A stretch of 64,000 bases of DNA from Lelliottia amnigena. GTDB taxonomy: Bacteria > Pseudomonadota > Gammaproteobacteria > Enterobacterales > Enterobacteriaceae. Positions 20,738 through 31,402 of this stretch are shown piece by piece (within the stretch, counting starts at the first letter, position 1; the number at the start of each line of letters is the position of its first letter). The stretch spans positions 620,001 through 684,000 of the forward strand of contig LR134135.1 in assembly GCA_900635465.1 (NCBI GenBank). Reading direction: 5' to 3'. Position numbers and translations under genes: made by a program. The notes beneath the pieces are model-generated. The model did no database searches. It had not been told where the DNA came from and saw only the letters and a program-made list of their open reading frames with translations.

Positions 20738-20766
20738 TTGACATTGCCCCTACAAATCCCGAGAAT
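20738..20766 (+). promoter_or_regulatory. carA upstream promoter (P1-like)
   Basis: A perfect -35 TTGACA (20738-20743) and GAGAAT (20761-20766) are separated by 17 bases, about 105 bases before the carA TTG. It corresponds in position to the pyrimidine-controlled P1 of E. coli. Confidence 0.65.
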
Positions 20767-20822
20767 GCCGCCGTTTGCCGAAAATCCACTGGCAGCAAAT
20801 TTGCGTTGCTTCATGACCTTGT

Positions 20823-20860
20823 TGTGAATTAATATGCAGATAAAGTGAGTGAATATTCTT
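20823..20860 (+). promoter_or_regulatory. Tandem ARG boxes at the carA downstream promoter
   Basis: TGTGAATTAATATGCAGA and AGTGAGTGAATATTCTTT are two imperfect 18-bp ARG boxes (consensus around TGAAT-AATTATTCA) in tandem just before the carA ribosome-binding site, as in the ArgR-repressed P2 of E. coli. Confidence 0.65.
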
Positions 20861-20871
20861 TGGAGGGTGTT

Positions 20872-22020
20872 TTGATTAAGTCAGCGCTATTGGTTCTGGA
20901 AGACGGAACCCAGTTTATCGGTCGGGCCATAGGGGCAACAGGTTCGGCGGTTGGGGAAGTCGTTTTCAATACTTCAATGACCGGTTATCAAGAAATCCTC
21001 ACTGATCCTTCCTATTCCCGCCAAATCGTCACCCTTACTTACCCCCATATCGGTAATGTCGGCACCAATGAAGCCGATGCTGAATCTTCCCAGGTCCATG
21101 CACAAGGTCTGATTATTCGCGACCTGCCGCTGATTGCCAGTAACTACCGCAGTACGGAGGACCTCTCTTCTTACCTCAAGCGTCACAACATCGTGGCGAT
21201 TGCCGATATCGATACCCGTAAGTTGACCCGTTTATTGCGTGAGAAAGGCGCACAGAACGGCTGCATCATTGCCGGGGACAACCTTGATGCTGCGCTGGCA
21301 CAGGAAAAAGCGAAAGCCTTCCCAGGCCTGAACGGCATGGATTTGGCAAAAGAAGTCACCACCTCCGAAGCATACAGCTGGACACAAGGCAGCTGGACGC
21401 TGGCGGGCGAACTGCCAGAAGCGAAGAAAGAAGATGAGCTGCCGTTCCACGTCGTCGCGTACGATTACGGCGCTAAGCGCAACATTCTGCGCATGCTGGT
21501 GGATCGCGGCTGCCGCCTGACGGTTGTTCCGGCGCAAACGCCTGCTGACGACGTGCTGAAAATGAATCCGGACGGGATTTTCCTCTCCAACGGTCCTGGT
21601 GACCCGGCGCCGTGCGATTACGCTATCGACGCAATCAAAACCTTCCTTGAAACCGATATTCCGGTATTTGGCATCTGCCTCGGCCATCAGCTGTTGGCGC
21701 TGGCGAGCGGTGCGAAAACCATCAAGATGAAGTTCGGCCACCACGGTGGTAACCACCCGGTGAAAGATATCGATAATGATACGGTGATGATTACCGCGCA
21801 GAACCACGGTTTTGCGGTTGATGAGGCGTCAATGCCTGCCAACTTGCGCGTAACGCATAAATCGCTATTCGACCAGACTCTGCAGGGTATTCATCGCACC
21901 GATAAGCCCGCGTTCAGTTTCCAGGGACACCCGGAGGCGAGCCCAGGCCCGCACGATGCCGCGCCGCTGTTTGATCACTTTATCGACCTTATTGAGCAGT
22001 ACCGTCAGACCGCTAAATAA
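20872..22020 (+). CDS. carA: Carbamoyl-phosphate synthase small (glutaminase) subunit
   Basis: 382 residues, exactly the E. coli length when started at the TTG of 20872 (ttg-att-aag, M-I-K-S-A-L-L); GGAGG sits five bases upstream, and E. coli carA also uses a UUG start. The class I glutamine amidotransferase triad is visible: nucleophile Cys in G-I-C-L-G-H-Q (about 269) and the C-terminal G-H-P-E. CarA hydrolyses glutamine and channels ammonia to CarB. An alternative ATG at 20845 would put the ARG box and Shine-Dalgarno sequence inside the gene. Confidence 0.98.
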   Translation: MIKSALLVLEDGTQFIGRAIGATGSAVGEVVFNTSMTGYQEILTDPSYSRQIVTLTYPHIGNVGTNEADAESSQVHAQGLIIRDLPLIASNYRSTEDLSSYLKRHNIVAIADIDTRKLTRLLREKGAQNGCIIAGDNLDAALAQEKAKAFPGLNGMDLAKEVTTSEAYSWTQGSWTLAGELPEAKKEDELPFHVVAYDYGAKRNILRMLVDRGCRLTVVPAQTPADDVLKMNPDGIFLSNGPGDPAPCDYAIDAIKTFLETDIPVFGICLGHQLLALASGAKTIKMKFGHHGGNHPVKDIDNDTVMITAQNHGFAVDEASMPANLRVTHKSLFDQTLQGIHRTDKPAFSFQGHPEASPGPHDAAPLFDHFIDLIEQYRQTAK

Positions 22021-22038
22021 TCAGGAGCCTAGAGAATC

Positions 22039-25000
22039 ATGCCAAAACGTACAGACATAAAAAGCATCCTGATCCTTGGCGCTGGCCCGATCGTTATCGG
22101 CCAGGCCTGCGAATTCGACTACTCCGGCGCGCAGGCGTGTAAAGCCCTGCGCGAAGAGGGTTACCGCGTCATTCTGGTGAACTCCAACCCGGCGACGATC
22201 ATGACCGACCCGGAAATGGCCGATGCAACCTACATCGAGCCGATTCACTGGGAAGTGGTACGCAAAATCATTGAAAAAGAACGTCCGGATGCGGTTCTGC
22301 CAACCATGGGCGGCCAGACTGCACTGAACTGTGCGCTGGAGCTTGAGCGTCAGGGAGTACTGGCTGAATTTGGCGTCACCATGATTGGTGCGACTGCCGA
22401 TGCGATTGATAAAGCTGAAGACCGCCGCCGTTTCGACGTGGCAATGAAAAAAATCGGCCTCGATACCGCACGTTCCGGCATCGCGCACAACATGGAAGAA
22501 GCGCTGGCGGTTGCCGCTGACGTGGGCTATCCGTGCATTATCCGTCCTTCCTTCACCATGGGCGGGACCGGCGGCGGGATTGCCTACAACCGCGAAGAGT
22601 TCGAAGAGATTTGCGAGCGCGGTCTGGATCTTTCCCCAACCAAAGAGCTGCTGATTGACGAGTCGCTGATTGGCTGGAAAGAGTACGAGATGGAAGTGGT
22701 GCGTGATAAAAACGACAACTGCATCATCGTCTGCTCGATTGAAAACTTCGATGCGATGGGCATCCACACCGGCGACTCCATCACCGTGGCGCCAGCGCAG
22801 ACCCTGACCGACAAAGAATACCAAATCATGCGTAACGCCTCGATGGCGGTGCTGCGTGAAATCGGCGTTGAAACCGGCGGTTCTAACGTACAGTTCTCCG
22901 TGAACCCGAAAAACGGTCGCCTGATTGTTATCGAAATGAACCCGCGCGTGTCACGCTCTTCCGCGCTGGCGTCCAAAGCAACCGGCTTCCCGATTGCGAA
23001 AGTGGCGGCGAAACTGGCGGTGGGTTACACCCTCGACGAACTGATGAACGACATCACCGGTGGCCGTACTCCGGCGTCGTTCGAACCGTCTATTGACTAC
23101 GTTGTGACGAAAATTCCTCGCTTTAACTTCGAGAAATTTGCGGGCGCAAACGACCGCCTGACCACGCAGATGAAATCCGTCGGCGAAGTGATGGCGATTG
23201 GCCGTACTCAGCAGGAATCCCTGCAGAAAGCGCTGCGCGGCCTGGAAGTGGGGGCGATGGGCTTTGACCCGAAAGTGAGCCTGGATGACCCTGAAGCGCT
23301 GACCAAAATCCGCCGTGAACTGAAAGACGCGGGTGCCGAGCGTATCTGGTACATCGCCGATGCGTTCCGCGCGGGTCTGTCCGTCGATGGCGTGTTCAAC
23401 CTGACCAACATCGACCGCTGGTTCCTGGTGCAGATTGAAGAGCTGGTGCGTCTGGAAGAGCAAGTTGCGGAAATGGGTATCACCGGACTCGACGCGGACT
23501 TCCTGCGCATGCTGAAGCGTAAAGGCTTTGCCGATGCGCGTCTGGCTACGCTTGCAGGCGTGCGTGAATCAGAAATTCGTAAGCTGCGCGACCAGTACAA
23601 CCTGCACCCGGTCTACAAACGCGTAGACACCTGTGCTGCGGAATTCGCGACCGACACGGCGTACATGTACTCCACGTACGAAGATGAGTGCGAAGCGAAC
23701 CCGTCAGTTGACCGCGATAAAATTATGGTGCTCGGCGGTGGTCCAAACCGTATCGGCCAGGGCATTGAGTTTGACTACTGCTGCGTACACGCCTCGCTGG
23801 CGCTGCGCGAAGACGGTTACGAAACCATTATGGTCAACTGTAACCCAGAGACAGTCTCCACCGACTACGATACCTCTGACCGCCTGTACTTTGAGCCGGT
23901 CACGCTGGAAGACGTGCTGGAAATCGTGCGCATCGAGAAGCCAAAAGGCGTCATCGTGCAGTACGGCGGCCAGACGCCGCTGAAGCTGGCGCGCGCACTG
24001 GAAGCCGCTGGCGTTCCGGTTATTGGTACCAGCCCGGATGCGATTGACCGTGCAGAAGACCGCGAGCGCTTCCAGAAAGCGGTTGACCGCCTGAAGCTGA
24101 AACAGCCTGCAAACGCCACGGTGACGGCGATTGAAATGGCCGTTGAAAAGGCAAAAGAGATCGGCTATCCGCTGGTGGTGCGCCCGTCCTACGTGCTGGG
24201 CGGCCGTGCGATGGAAATCGTCTACGACGAAGCTGACCTGCGCCGTTACTTCCAGACCGCTGTCAGCGTCTCGAATGATGCGCCAGTCCTGCTGGACCGT
24301 TTCCTTGACGATGCGGTGGAAGTGGATGTGGATGCTATCTGCGACGGCGAAACGGTGCTGATTGGCGGCATCATGGAGCACATCGAACAGGCTGGCGTTC
24401 ACTCCGGTGACTCTGCGTGTTCTCTTCCGGCTTATACCCTGAGCCAGGAGATCCAGGACGTGATGCGCCAGCAGGTGCAGAAACTGGCCTTCGAGCTGCA
24501 GGTTCGCGGTCTGATGAACGTGCAGTTTGCCGTGAAAGATAACGAAGTGTATCTGATTGAAGTCAACCCGCGCGCGGCGCGTACCGTACCGTTTGTCTCT
24601 AAGGCCACCGGCGTACCGCTGGCGAAAGTGGCGGCACGCGTGATGGCGGGTCAGACGCTGGCGCAGCAGGGCGTAACGAAAGAAATTATCCCACCGTACT
24701 ACTCGGTGAAAGAAGTGGTGCTGCCGTTTAACAAATTCCCGGGCGTTGACCCGCTGTTAGGGCCAGAAATGCGCTCAACCGGTGAAGTCATGGGCGTGGG
24801 CCGCACTTTCGCAGAAGCATTCGCGAAGGCGCAGCTGGGCAGCAGCTCTACCATGAGAAAACAGGGGCGCGCGCTGCTCTCCGTTCGCGAAGGCGATAAA
24901 GAGCGCGTGGTGGACCTGGCGGCGAAGCTGTTGAAGCAGGGCTTTGAGCTGGATGCCACGCACGGCACCGCCATCGTGCTGGGTGAAGCCGGCATAAACC

Positions 25001-25263
25001 CGCGTCTGGTGAACAAGGTGCATGAAGGCCGTCCGCACATTCAGGACCGTATCAAGAATGGCGAGTACACCTACATTATCAACACCACCGAAGGGCGTCA
25101 GGCGATTGAAGACTCCAAGCTGATTCGCCGCAGTGCGCTGCAGTACAAAGTGCATTACGACACCACCCTGAACGGCGGTTTCGCCACGGCGATGGCGCTG
25201 AATGCGGATGCCACCGAGAAAGTAATTTCAGTGCAGGAAATGCACGCGCAAATCGCGAAGTAA
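22039..25263 (+). CDS. carB: Carbamoyl-phosphate synthase large subunit
   Basis: 1074 residues (E. coli 1073), with the two homologous ATP-grasp halves visible as internal duplication: [11 protein letters not shown] in the first and [10 protein letters not shown] in the second, and N-P-R-V-S-R-S / N-P-R-A-A-R-T metal-binding segments. The C-terminal allosteric domain binds ornithine and UMP in E. coli. It makes carbamoyl phosphate from bicarbonate, ammonia and two ATP for pyrimidine and arginine synthesis. It begins 18 bases after carA, preceded by AGGAG, and ends before a strong terminator. Confidence 0.99.
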   Translation: MPKRTDIKSILILGAGPIVIGQACEFDYSGAQACKALREEGYRVILVNSNPATIMTDPEMADATYIEPIHWEVVRKIIEKERPDAVLPTMGGQTALNCALELERQGVLAEFGVTMIGATADAIDKAEDRRRFDVAMKKIGLDTARSGIAHNMEEALAVAADVGYPCIIRPSFTMGGTGGGIAYNREEFEEICERGLDLSPTKELLIDESLIGWKEYEMEVVRDKNDNCIIVCSIENFDAMGIHTGDSITVAPAQTLTDKEYQIMRNASMAVLREIGVETGGSNVQFSVNPKNGRLIVIEMNPRVSRSSALASKATGFPIAKVAAKLAVGYTLDELMNDITGGRTPASFEPSIDYVVTKIPRFNFEKFAGANDRLTTQMKSVGEVMAIGRTQQESLQKALRGLEVGAMGFDPKVSLDDPEALTKIRRELKDAGAERIWYIADAFRAGLSVDGVFNLTNIDRWFLVQIEELVRLEEQVAEMGITGLDADFLRMLKRKGFADARLATLAGVRESEIRKLRDQYNLHPVYKRVDTCAAEFATDTAYMYSTYEDECEANPSVDRDKIMVLGGGPNRIGQGIEFDYCCVHASLALREDGYETIMVNCNPETVSTDYDTSDRLYFEPVTLEDVLEIVRIEKPKGVIVQYGGQTPLKLARALEAAGVPVIGTSPDAIDRAEDRERFQKAVDRLKLKQPANATVTAIEMAVEKAKEIGYPLVVRPSYVLGGRAMEIVYDEADLRRYFQTAVSVSNDAPVLLDRFLDDAVEVDVDAICDGETVLIGGIMEHIEQAGVHSGDSACSLPAYTLSQEIQDVMRQQVQKLAFELQVRGLMNVQFAVKDNEVYLIEVNPRAARTVPFVSKATGVPLAKVAARVMAGQTLAQQGVTKEIIPPYYSVKEVVLPFNKFPGVDPLLGPEMRSTGEVMGVGRTFAEAFAKAQLGSSSTMRKQGRALLSVREGDKERVVDLAAKLLKQGFELDATHGTAIVLGEAGINPRLVNKVHEGRPHIQDRIKNGEYTYIINTTEGRQAIEDSKLIRRSALQYKVHYDTTLNGGFATAMALNADATEKVISVQEMHAQIAK

Positions 25264-25282
25264 CACGTCTCAGAATCATCCC

Positions 25283-25307
25283 AAAACCCGCTTCGGCGGG
25301 TTTTTTA
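25283..25307 (+). terminator. Intrinsic terminator after carAB
   Basis: ACCCGC-TTCG-GCGGGT with a stable UUCG tetraloop, followed by TTTTTATT, 20 bases after the carB stop. Confidence 0.92.
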
Positions 25308-25390
25308 TTGCCTTTCCAGCCATTTTTGGCGGTTGCGTAGCGCGCGCGTTAGCCGCACCTTTTATGCATTCAAAATAAAAGGAGTGTGTC

Positions 25391-25879
25391 GTGAAACGTT
25401 CACTTGTCGTGATATCTCTGGTTTCGCTGTTGTCTGGCTGTGCGGGTTTTGCCTCTTCAGTGACCAACACGATTGATGGCATGGGCATGACGCCTGATTA
25501 TGCTAAAGGGCTGCAGGACGATCTCCAGCCGCAGAAAAAGCTCACCACGCCAGTGATCAACGTGGCGGAAACCGTGCCGGAAGGGAAACTGATTGAGAAA
25601 TATGACAACGGCGGCAAGAAGTTTGAGACCGTGGTGAAGAACCGCTGCTTCAATGAATACATTGATATTTACTATCCGAACGGCACGTTAAGAACGCACA
25701 CACCGCTGGTGAACTGTAAGGCAGAAGGGCTTTCTCAGGGCTATACCCAGGAGGGAAAACTGCGCACCACTATTACCTTCAAGGATAGCGTCGCGAACGG
25801 CGAAGCGAAAACCTACGATGCCAACGGCAAGGTTTTACAAACAGTTATCTATAAAGATGGTTTCCCACAGAAACGTTAA
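25391..25879 (+). CDS. Predicted lipoprotein with YwqK/MORN-like repeats
   Basis: 162 residues from a GTG start placed by AAAGGAG a few bases upstream. A lipoprotein signal peptide is clear: basic M-K-R, hydrophobic stretch, lipobox L-L-S-G-C with Cys17. The mature part contains repeated short elements ending in Y-x-N-G-x-L (E-K-Y-D-N-G-G-K-K-F, Y-Y-P-N-G-T-L-R-T, Y-T-Q-E-G-K-L-R-T, Y-D-A-N-G-K-V-L-Q-T), typical of the MORN-variant/YwqK family. Some relatives are annotated as antitoxins, but no toxin gene is visible here. The residue after Cys is Ala, not Asp, so outer-membrane sorting is likely. E. coli K-12 has the carnitine regulator caiF at this location instead. Confidence 0.8.
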   Translation: MKRSLVVISLVSLLSGCAGFASSVTNTIDGMGMTPDYAKGLQDDLQPQKKLTTPVINVAETVPEGKLIEKYDNGGKKFETVVKNRCFNEYIDIYYPNGTLRTHTPLVNCKAEGLSQGYTQEGKLRTTITFKDSVANGEAKTYDANGKVLQTVIYKDGFPQKR

Positions 25880-25980
25880 GGCGCGGCATCAGAGTGTTCT
25901 GCATTTTTCCTGGCGGTCGGATATTGCCGCTAAAGTGTAGGGTCAGAAGGTAAGAAATGACGATCAACAGGGAGAACATC

Positions 25981-26214
25981 ATGAAAAATAAACTTTTGCT
26001 GACATCCATTTTTGCAGCCGCAGCGCTCTTTACCGTAGCCGGTTGTTCATCGAATCAAGCGGTGAAAACGACCGACGGCAAAACGATTGTCACCGATGGT
26101 AAACCGCAGGTTGATGACGACACCGGACTGGTGTCCTACGAAAATGCGGAAACTGGCAAGACCGAGCAGATTAACCGCGACCAGGTGAAATCGATGGGCG
26201 AACTGAAAAACTAA
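25981..26214 (+). CDS. Small YgdI/YgdR-like lipoprotein
   Basis: 77 residues from the ATG at 25981 (MKNKLLLTSIF), chosen because AGGGAG lies a few bases upstream; an ATG at 25957 would add eight residues before an otherwise perfect signal peptide. The lipobox T-V-A-G-C places the lipid-bearing cysteine near residue 21. The short mature part contains T-T-D-G-K-T-I-V-T-D-G-K-P and D-T-G-L-V-S-Y-E-N, as in the YgdI/YgdR family of small outer-membrane lipoproteins of unknown function. It lies 101 bases after the other lipoprotein gene. Confidence 0.82.
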   Translation: MKNKLLLTSIFAAAALFTVAGCSSNQAVKTTDGKTIVTDGKPQVDDDTGLVSYENAETGKTEQINRDQVKSMGELKN

Positions 26215-26253
26215 GTCAGTTTTATCCATTTGCCTCGTCAATAATATTCACTA

Positions 26254-26315
26254 TTAGCCTGTTGAATTACTGACTACACTCTTTTGTTAAAAGAGGCAGT
26301 AAAACAACAGGCTAA
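26254..26315 (+). promoter_or_regulatory. Nested perfect hairpin immediately upstream of kefF
   Basis: Three successive perfect stems enclose one another: TTAGCCTGTTG (26254-26264) with CAACAGGCTAA (26305-26315), TTACTG (26267-26272) with CAGTAA (26297-26302), and CTCTTTT (26279-26285) with AAAAGAG (26289-26295) around a GTT loop. The structure ends one base before the TTG-ATG start of kefF, so the only Shine-Dalgarno-like bases (CAGG) are inside the outer stem. This could be a translational control element, a protein-binding site or a terminal-inverted-repeat element. Confidence 0.65.
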
Positions 26316-26318
26316 TTG

Positions 26319-26849
26319 ATGATCTTAATTATTTATGCGCACCCTTATCCGCGTCATTCGCACGCCAATAAGCGGATGCTTGACCAGGTAAAAGCGCTCG
26401 ATGGCGTAGAAATACGCTCTCTTTACGAACTCTATCCCGATTTTAATATCGATATCGCCGCCGAGCAGGAGGCGATTTCGCGTGCCGATCTGATCGTCTG
26501 GCAACATCCAATGCAGTGGTACAGCACGCCCGCGCTGCTGAAGTTGTGGATCGACAAAGTCTTCTCCCACGGCTGGGCGTATGGGCATAACGGCCATGCA
26601 TTGAAAGGCAAAAGTGTGCTCTGGGCTGTCACCACGGGCGGTGGCGAAGCGCATTTTGATATTGGCTCTCATCCTGGTTTCGACGTACTGGCGCAACCGC
26701 TCCAGGCGACCGCGCTTTACTGCGGGCTGAAATGGCTCCCTCCTTTTGCGATGCACTGCACGTTTGTCTGCGACGACGAAACGCTACAGGCTCAGGCGCG
26801 TCACTACAAACAACGCTTACTCGACTGGCAGGAGACGCACAATGGATAG
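26319..26849 (+). CDS. kefF: Glutathione-regulated K+ efflux ancillary protein KefF
   Basis: 176 residues, as in E. coli, from the ATG at 26319; an immediately preceding TTG (26316) is less likely. It is a flavodoxin-like NAD(P)H quinone oxidoreductase fold: [11 protein letters not shown] (FMN-binding region), W-Q-H-P-M-Q-W-Y-S (about 66-74) and T-T-G-G-G-E-A-H-F. KefF binds KefC and is required for full K+ efflux activity during electrophile stress; it also has quinone reductase activity. Its stop overlaps kefC by 8 bases. The start region is covered by a strong nested hairpin. Confidence 0.95.
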   Translation: MILIIYAHPYPRHSHANKRMLDQVKALDGVEIRSLYELYPDFNIDIAAEQEAISRADLIVWQHPMQWYSTPALLKLWIDKVFSHGWAYGHNGHALKGKSVLWAVTTGGGEAHFDIGSHPGFDVLAQPLQATALYCGLKWLPPFAMHCTFVCDDETLQAQARHYKQRLLDWQETHNG

Positions 26850-28707
26850 CCATACGCTCATACAAGCGCTGATCTATTTGGGAGCGGCTGCTCTCATCGT
26901 GCCCGTTGCCGTGCGTCTCGGTTTAGGTTCCGTACTCGGCTACTTGATTGCAGGCTGCATTATCGGTCCGTGGGGTTTCCGCCTGGTGACCGATGCCGAG
27001 TCGATTTTGCATTTTGCTGAAATCGGCGTGGTGCTGATGCTCTTCGTGATTGGTCTGGAGTTGGATCCCCGGCGTTTGTGGAAACTGCGCGCCTCGGTCT
27101 TTGGCGGTGGGGCGTTGCAGATGGTTGCCTGTGGTGCGTTGCTGGGCGGTTTTTGCATCTTATTGGGAATGGACTGGAAAGTCGCGGAGCTGATCGGCAT
27201 GACGCTGGCACTTTCGTCGACGGCCATTGCGATGCAGGCGATGAACGAGCGTAACCTGACGGTTTCCCAGATGGGGCGCAGCACTTTTTCTGTGTTGCTG
27301 TTCCAGGACATCGCGGCTATCCCGCTGGTGGCGATGATCCCGCTCCTGGCGGCAAGCGGTTCATCGACCACGCTGGGTGCCTTTGCGCTGTCGGCGCTAA
27401 AAGTCGCGGGGGCATTGGCGCTGGTGATTTTGCTCGGGCGTTATGTGACGCGCCCGCTGCTGCGCTTTGTCGCGCGTTCCGGCCTGCGCGAAGTGTTCAG
27501 CGCCGTGGCCCTTTTCCTGGTGTTTGGCTTTGGCCTGCTTCTCGAAGAGGCGGGTTTATCCATGGCGATGGGGGCGTTCCTGGCGGGCGTTTTGCTGGCG
27601 AGCTCGGAATATCGTCATGCGCTGGAAAGCGATATCGAGCCTTTCAAAGGTTTGCTGCTGGGGCTGTTCTTCATCGGTGTCGGCATGTCGGTAGACTTTG
27701 GCACGCTGGTGACGCATCCGCTGCGGATCCTCATCCTGCTGGTCGGTTTCCTGGTCATTAAAATGGGGATGCTGTGGCTGATTGCTCGCCCACTGAACGT
27801 CCCGAACAGACAGCGCCGCTGGTTTGCCGTGCTGCTGGGGCAGGGAAGTGAGTTCGCATTCGTGGTCTTTGGCGCGGCGCAAATGGCAAACGTGCTGGAT
27901 CCGGAATGGGCAAAAGCGTTAACCCTCGCCGTTGCGCTGTCGATGGCCGTGACGCCGATTCTGCTGGTACTGCTGACTCGCCTCGAACAGTCGGGCAGCG
28001 AGCAGGAGCGCGAAGCGGATGAAATAGACGAAGAACAACCGCGGGTGATCATTGCCGGATTTGGTCGTTTTGGTCAGATCTCCGGTCGTTTGTTGCTCTC
28101 CAGCGGCGTAAAAATGGTGATTTTGGATCACGATCCTGACCATATCGAAACGCTGCGTAAATTCGGCATGAAAGTCTTTTACGGCGATGCCACGCGTGTC
28201 GATCTGCTGGAGTCTGCAGGTGCGGCAAAAGCGGAAGTGTTGATCAATGCGATTGACGATCCGCTCACCAACCTGCAGCTGGCAGAACTGGCGAAGGAAC
28301 ATTTCCCGAATCTGAAAATTATCTCGCGGGCCCGCGATGTCGATCATTACATCAAGCTGCGTCAGGCGGGTGTTGAAACGCCAGAGCGTGAGACATTTGA
28401 GGGGGCGCTCAAAACCGGGCGCATGGCACTGGAAGGTTTAGGCCTGGGGGCGTACGAAGCGCGGGAACGCGCCGATCTGTTCCGCCGTTTCAATCTGGAT
28501 ATGGTCGAAGAGATGGTGGAGATGGCCGACGGGGATGCTTCATCCCGCGCCGCGGCGGTAAAACGCACCAGCGCGATGCTGACGGAAATCATTAATGAGG
28601 ACCGTAATCACCTGTCATTGACCCAGCGTCACGGCTGGCAGGGTACGGAAGAGGGCAAGCACACTGGCGATCCACGCGATGAGCCGGAGAGTAAACCGAC
28701 GGTGTGA
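26842..28707 (+). CDS. kefC: Glutathione-regulated potassium efflux system KefC
   Basis: 621 residues (E. coli 620) from the ATG at 26842 ([14 protein letters not shown]). The N-terminal CPA2 antiporter domain has about 12 membrane helices and the loop [15 protein letters not shown]. It is followed by a cytosolic RCK/KTN domain with the Rossmann motif G-F-G-R-F-G (about 407-412), which binds glutathione and its adducts. Electrophile adducts open the system, acidifying the cytoplasm for protection. The 8-base overlap with kefF indicates coupled translation. Confidence 0.97.
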   Translation: MDSHTLIQALIYLGAAALIVPVAVRLGLGSVLGYLIAGCIIGPWGFRLVTDAESILHFAEIGVVLMLFVIGLELDPRRLWKLRASVFGGGALQMVACGALLGGFCILLGMDWKVAELIGMTLALSSTAIAMQAMNERNLTVSQMGRSTFSVLLFQDIAAIPLVAMIPLLAASGSSTTLGAFALSALKVAGALALVILLGRYVTRPLLRFVARSGLREVFSAVALFLVFGFGLLLEEAGLSMAMGAFLAGVLLASSEYRHALESDIEPFKGLLLGLFFIGVGMSVDFGTLVTHPLRILILLVGFLVIKMGMLWLIARPLNVPNRQRRWFAVLLGQGSEFAFVVFGAAQMANVLDPEWAKALTLAVALSMAVTPILLVLLTRLEQSGSEQEREADEIDEEQPRVIIAGFGRFGQISGRLLLSSGVKMVILDHDPDHIETLRKFGMKVFYGDATRVDLLESAGAAKAEVLINAIDDPLTNLQLAELAKEHFPNLKIISRARDVDHYIKLRQAGVETPERETFEGALKTGRMALEGLGLGAYEARERADLFRRFNLDMVEEMVEMADGDASSRAAAVKRTSAMLTEIINEDRNHLSLTQRHGWQGTEEGKHTGDPRDEPESKPTV

Positions 28708-28760
28708 CGTGGCGTTTCCAGCAATATTGAAAAATTTCCGCTTCTTTACTCTGGCTGTAG

Positions 28761-29301
<541 letters not shown>

Positions 29302-29309
29302 AATTGGTC

Positions 29310-29339
29310 TCCCTCTCCCTCTCCTGCTCGGGAGAGGGA
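29310..29339. repeat. CCCTCTCC-type palindrome between folA and apaH
   Basis: TCCCTCTCCC (29310-29319) pairs perfectly with GGGAGAGGGA (29330-29339). A second short palindrome, GAGGCG-AC-CGCCTC, follows at 29353-29366. The same CCCTCTCC/GGAGAGGG motif recurs at 43328-43348 and 49628-49648. It sits between two converging genes and may act as a terminator-like barrier, but has no T-run. Confidence 0.6.
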
Positions 29340-29374
29340 ACTTGTCCGTCAGGAGGCGACCGCCTCACCTTCTC

Positions 29375-30196
29375 CTAAATCCAGTTGCCGATTCGACGGC
29401 TGAATAAAGTAGGCTTTGTCTTCCAACGCAGACAGGTCATATCGCCACCCCAGCAGCAACCCGTATCCAGCGCGTAGATATTCTCTGGCGTGCCTTTACC
29501 TTCGAGCGATGCCCAATGGCCAAACACCACGCTGTATTCATTGGTGACGGGACCCGGAATCGCAAACCACGGCTTGAGCGGTGAAGGGGCGTTTTCCGGC
29601 GTGTCTTTACAGTACATATCCAGTTGCCCGTTCGGGAAGCAGTAGCGCATCCGCGTAAAGGCGTTGGTCACGAACCGCAGGCGTGCCACACCGCTTAACT
29701 CAGGACTCCAGTTATTCGGCATATCGCCATACATCGCATCCAGGAAAAACGGGTACGAGTCACTCGCCAGCACCGCTTCTACATCGCGTGCGCACTCTTT
29801 TGCCGTTTGCAGATCCCATTGTGGCGTGATCCCGGCGTGGGCCATGACCAGCTTTTTCTCTTCGTCAATCTGCAACAAAGGCTGGCGACGCAACCAGTTG
29901 ATCAGCTCGTCAGCATCGGGAGCTTCAAGCAGCGGCGTAATGCGATCTTTAGGTTTATTGCGACTGATCCCGGCAAAAACAGCCAGCAAATGCAGATCGT
30001 GATTGCCCAATACCAGGCGCACGCTGTCGCCCAGTGATTTAACAAATCGCAGCACGTCCAGCGAGCCAGGGCCACGCGCGACGAGATCGCCCGTCAGCCA
30101 GAGGGTGTCTTGTCCTGGTGTAAAATCCACCTGCTTTAACAGCGCGATCAGTTCATCGTAGCAACCGTGAACATCGCCAATGAGATATGTAGACAT
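29375..30196 (-). CDS. apaH: Bis(5'-nucleosyl)-tetraphosphatase, symmetrical
   Basis: 273 residues (E. coli 280). The metallophosphoesterase motifs are in order: G-D-V-H-G-C-Y (about 7-13), G-D-L-V-A-R-G-P (about 36-43), G-N-H-D (about 64-67). ApaH hydrolyses Ap4A to two ADP and also removes Np4 caps from RNA in E. coli. It is the last gene of the conserved lptD-surA-pdxA-rsmA-apaG-apaH run, three bases after apaG. Confidence 0.97.
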   Translation of the reverse strand: MSTYLIGDVHGCYDELIALLKQVDFTPGQDTLWLTGDLVARGPGSLDVLRFVKSLGDSVRLVLGNHDLHLLAVFAGISRNKPKDRITPLLEAPDADELINWLRRQPLLQIDEEKKLVMAHAGITPQWDLQTAKECARDVEAVLASDSYPFFLDAMYGDMPNNWSPELSGVARLRFVTNAFTRMRYCFPNGQLDMYCKDTPENAPSPLKPWFAIPGPVTNEYSVVFGHWASLEGKGTPENIYALDTGCCWGGDMTCLRWKTKPTLFSRRIGNWI

Positions 30197-30199
30197 GTT

Positions 30200-30577
30200 T
30201 TAATGGATAAATGTAGGAACAGCGAGGCGGAAAACAGGGACCGCAACACGGAACGTATTGCCGTCGACATCAACCATTTCATAATGGCCCTGCATGGTAC
30301 CCATCGGTGTTTCAATAACGGCACCGCTGGTATATTGAAACTCTTCGCCAGGGGCGATGTGGGGCTGTTCGCCCACCACACCTTCACCCTGGACTTCGAT
30401 TTCGCGGCCATTGCCGTTGGTGATAAGCCAGTAACGCCCGAGCAGTTGCACAGGCATCCGCCCCAGATTGCGAATGGTTACGGTGTAAGCAAAAACAAAA
30501 CGTTCATCGTCCGGCGTGGACTGCGATTCGATATAGACGCTTTGTACCTGAACACATACGCGGGGCGAATCGATCAT
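30200..30577 (-). CDS. apaG: ApaG, DUF525 family protein
   Basis: 125 residues, the E. coli length. It has the immunoglobulin-like DUF525 fold with F-A-Y-T-V-T-I-R-N and the glycine-rich [17 protein letters not shown]. Its biochemical role is not settled; it was linked to Mg2+/Co2+ phenotypes through CorD. It is tightly packed between rsmA (3-base gap) and apaH (3-base gap). Confidence 0.96.
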   Translation of the reverse strand: MIDSPRVCVQVQSVYIESQSTPDDERFVFAYTVTIRNLGRMPVQLLGRYWLITNGNGREIEVQGEGVVGEQPHIAPGEEFQYTSGAVIETPMGTMQGHYEMVDVDGNTFRVAVPVFRLAVPTFIH

Positions 30578-30580
30578 GGC

Positions 30581-31402
30581 TTAGCTCTCCTTTGGCGGCG
30601 CGTTATCGCTAATGTAATTCGCTAACTTACAGTACTGCTCAACGGAAATATTTTCCGCACGCATGGCCGGGTCGATACCTAATTCAGTCAACACGTCCAC
30701 GGTAAAGGTGTTACCGAGGCTGTTGCGAATCGTTTTACGGCGCTGGTTAAACGCTTCAGTGGTGATGCGACTCAGCACGCGTAGCTCTTTGACCGGATGC
30801 GGCATAACAGCGTGTGGAACCAGACGCACAACTGCAGATTCCACTTTCGGCGCTGGCGTAAAGGCCGTTGGCGGCACTTCCAGCACGGGAATGATCTGGC
30901 AGTAATATTGCGCCATCACGCTTAATCGACCATACGCTTTACTGTTTGGCCCTGCAACCAGTCGGTTGACGACCTCTTTTTGCAGCATGAAGTGCATGTC
31001 AGCAATGGCATCAGTATAGCTAAACAGATGGAACATCAGCGGCGTGGAGATGTTATACGGCAGGTTACCGAAGACACGCAGCGGCTGGCCCAGTTTCTCC
31101 GACAGCTCGGCAAAGTTCATGGTCATGGCGTCTTGCTGATAAATGGTCAGCTTTGGCCCCAGGAACGGATGCGTTTTCAGACGCGCAGCCAGATCGCGAT
31201 CCAGTTCGATAACGGTCATTTCGTCGAGACGTTCGCCTACGGGCTCAGTCAGGGCTGCAAGGCCTGGACCGATCTCGACCATTGCCTGGCCTTTTTGTGG
31301 ATTGATGGCTGACACGATGCTTTCGATAACGAACTGATCGTTAAGGAAGTTTTGCCCGAAACGTTTGCGGGCTAAGTGGCCCTGATGGACTCTAGTATTC
31401 AT
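30581..31402 (-). CDS. rsmA: 16S rRNA dimethyladenosine transferase
   Basis: 273 residues as in E. coli RsmA (KsgA). The SAM-binding motif [11 protein letters not shown] (about 42-52) and the catalytic N-L-P-Y-N (about 113-117) are intact. It dimethylates two adjacent adenosines in helix 45 of 16S rRNA as a late 30S assembly checkpoint; loss gives kasugamycin resistance. It overlaps pdxA by four bases (ATGA-type). Confidence 0.98.
   Translation of the reverse strand: MNTRVHQGHLARKRFGQNFLNDQFVIESIVSAINPQKGQAMVEIGPGLAALTEPVGERLDEMTVIELDRDLAARLKTHPFLGPKLTIYQQDAMTMNFAELSEKLGQPLRVFGNLPYNISTPLMFHLFSYTDAIADMHFMLQKEVVNRLVAGPNSKAYGRLSVMAQYYCQIIPVLEVPPTAFTPAPKVESAVVRLVPHAVMPHPVKELRVLSRITTEAFNQRRKTIRNSLGNTFTVDVLTELGIDPAMRAENISVEQYCKLANYISDNAPPKES

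Larger units (their letters stand above)
20418..20871 (+). promoter_or_regulatory. carAB control region
   Basis: 454 bases without a gene, AT-rich in the first half. After the dapB terminator it contains elements matching the complex E. coli carAB control region: a RutR-like site, a PurR-like site, an upstream promoter and an ARG-box-bearing downstream promoter. This fits dual pyrimidine and arginine control of carbamoyl phosphate synthesis. Confidence 0.75.

Noticed and set aside
20418..20870. Search for an inserted element or small gene between dapB and carA
   Set aside because: The space is explained by the dapB terminator and known types of carAB control sites; no inverted-repeat-bounded element or coding frame was found.
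20845..20871. Upstream start for carA
   Set aside because: It would place the ARG box and the GGAGG ribosome-binding site inside the coding region; the TTG at 20872 gives exactly the E. coli protein length.
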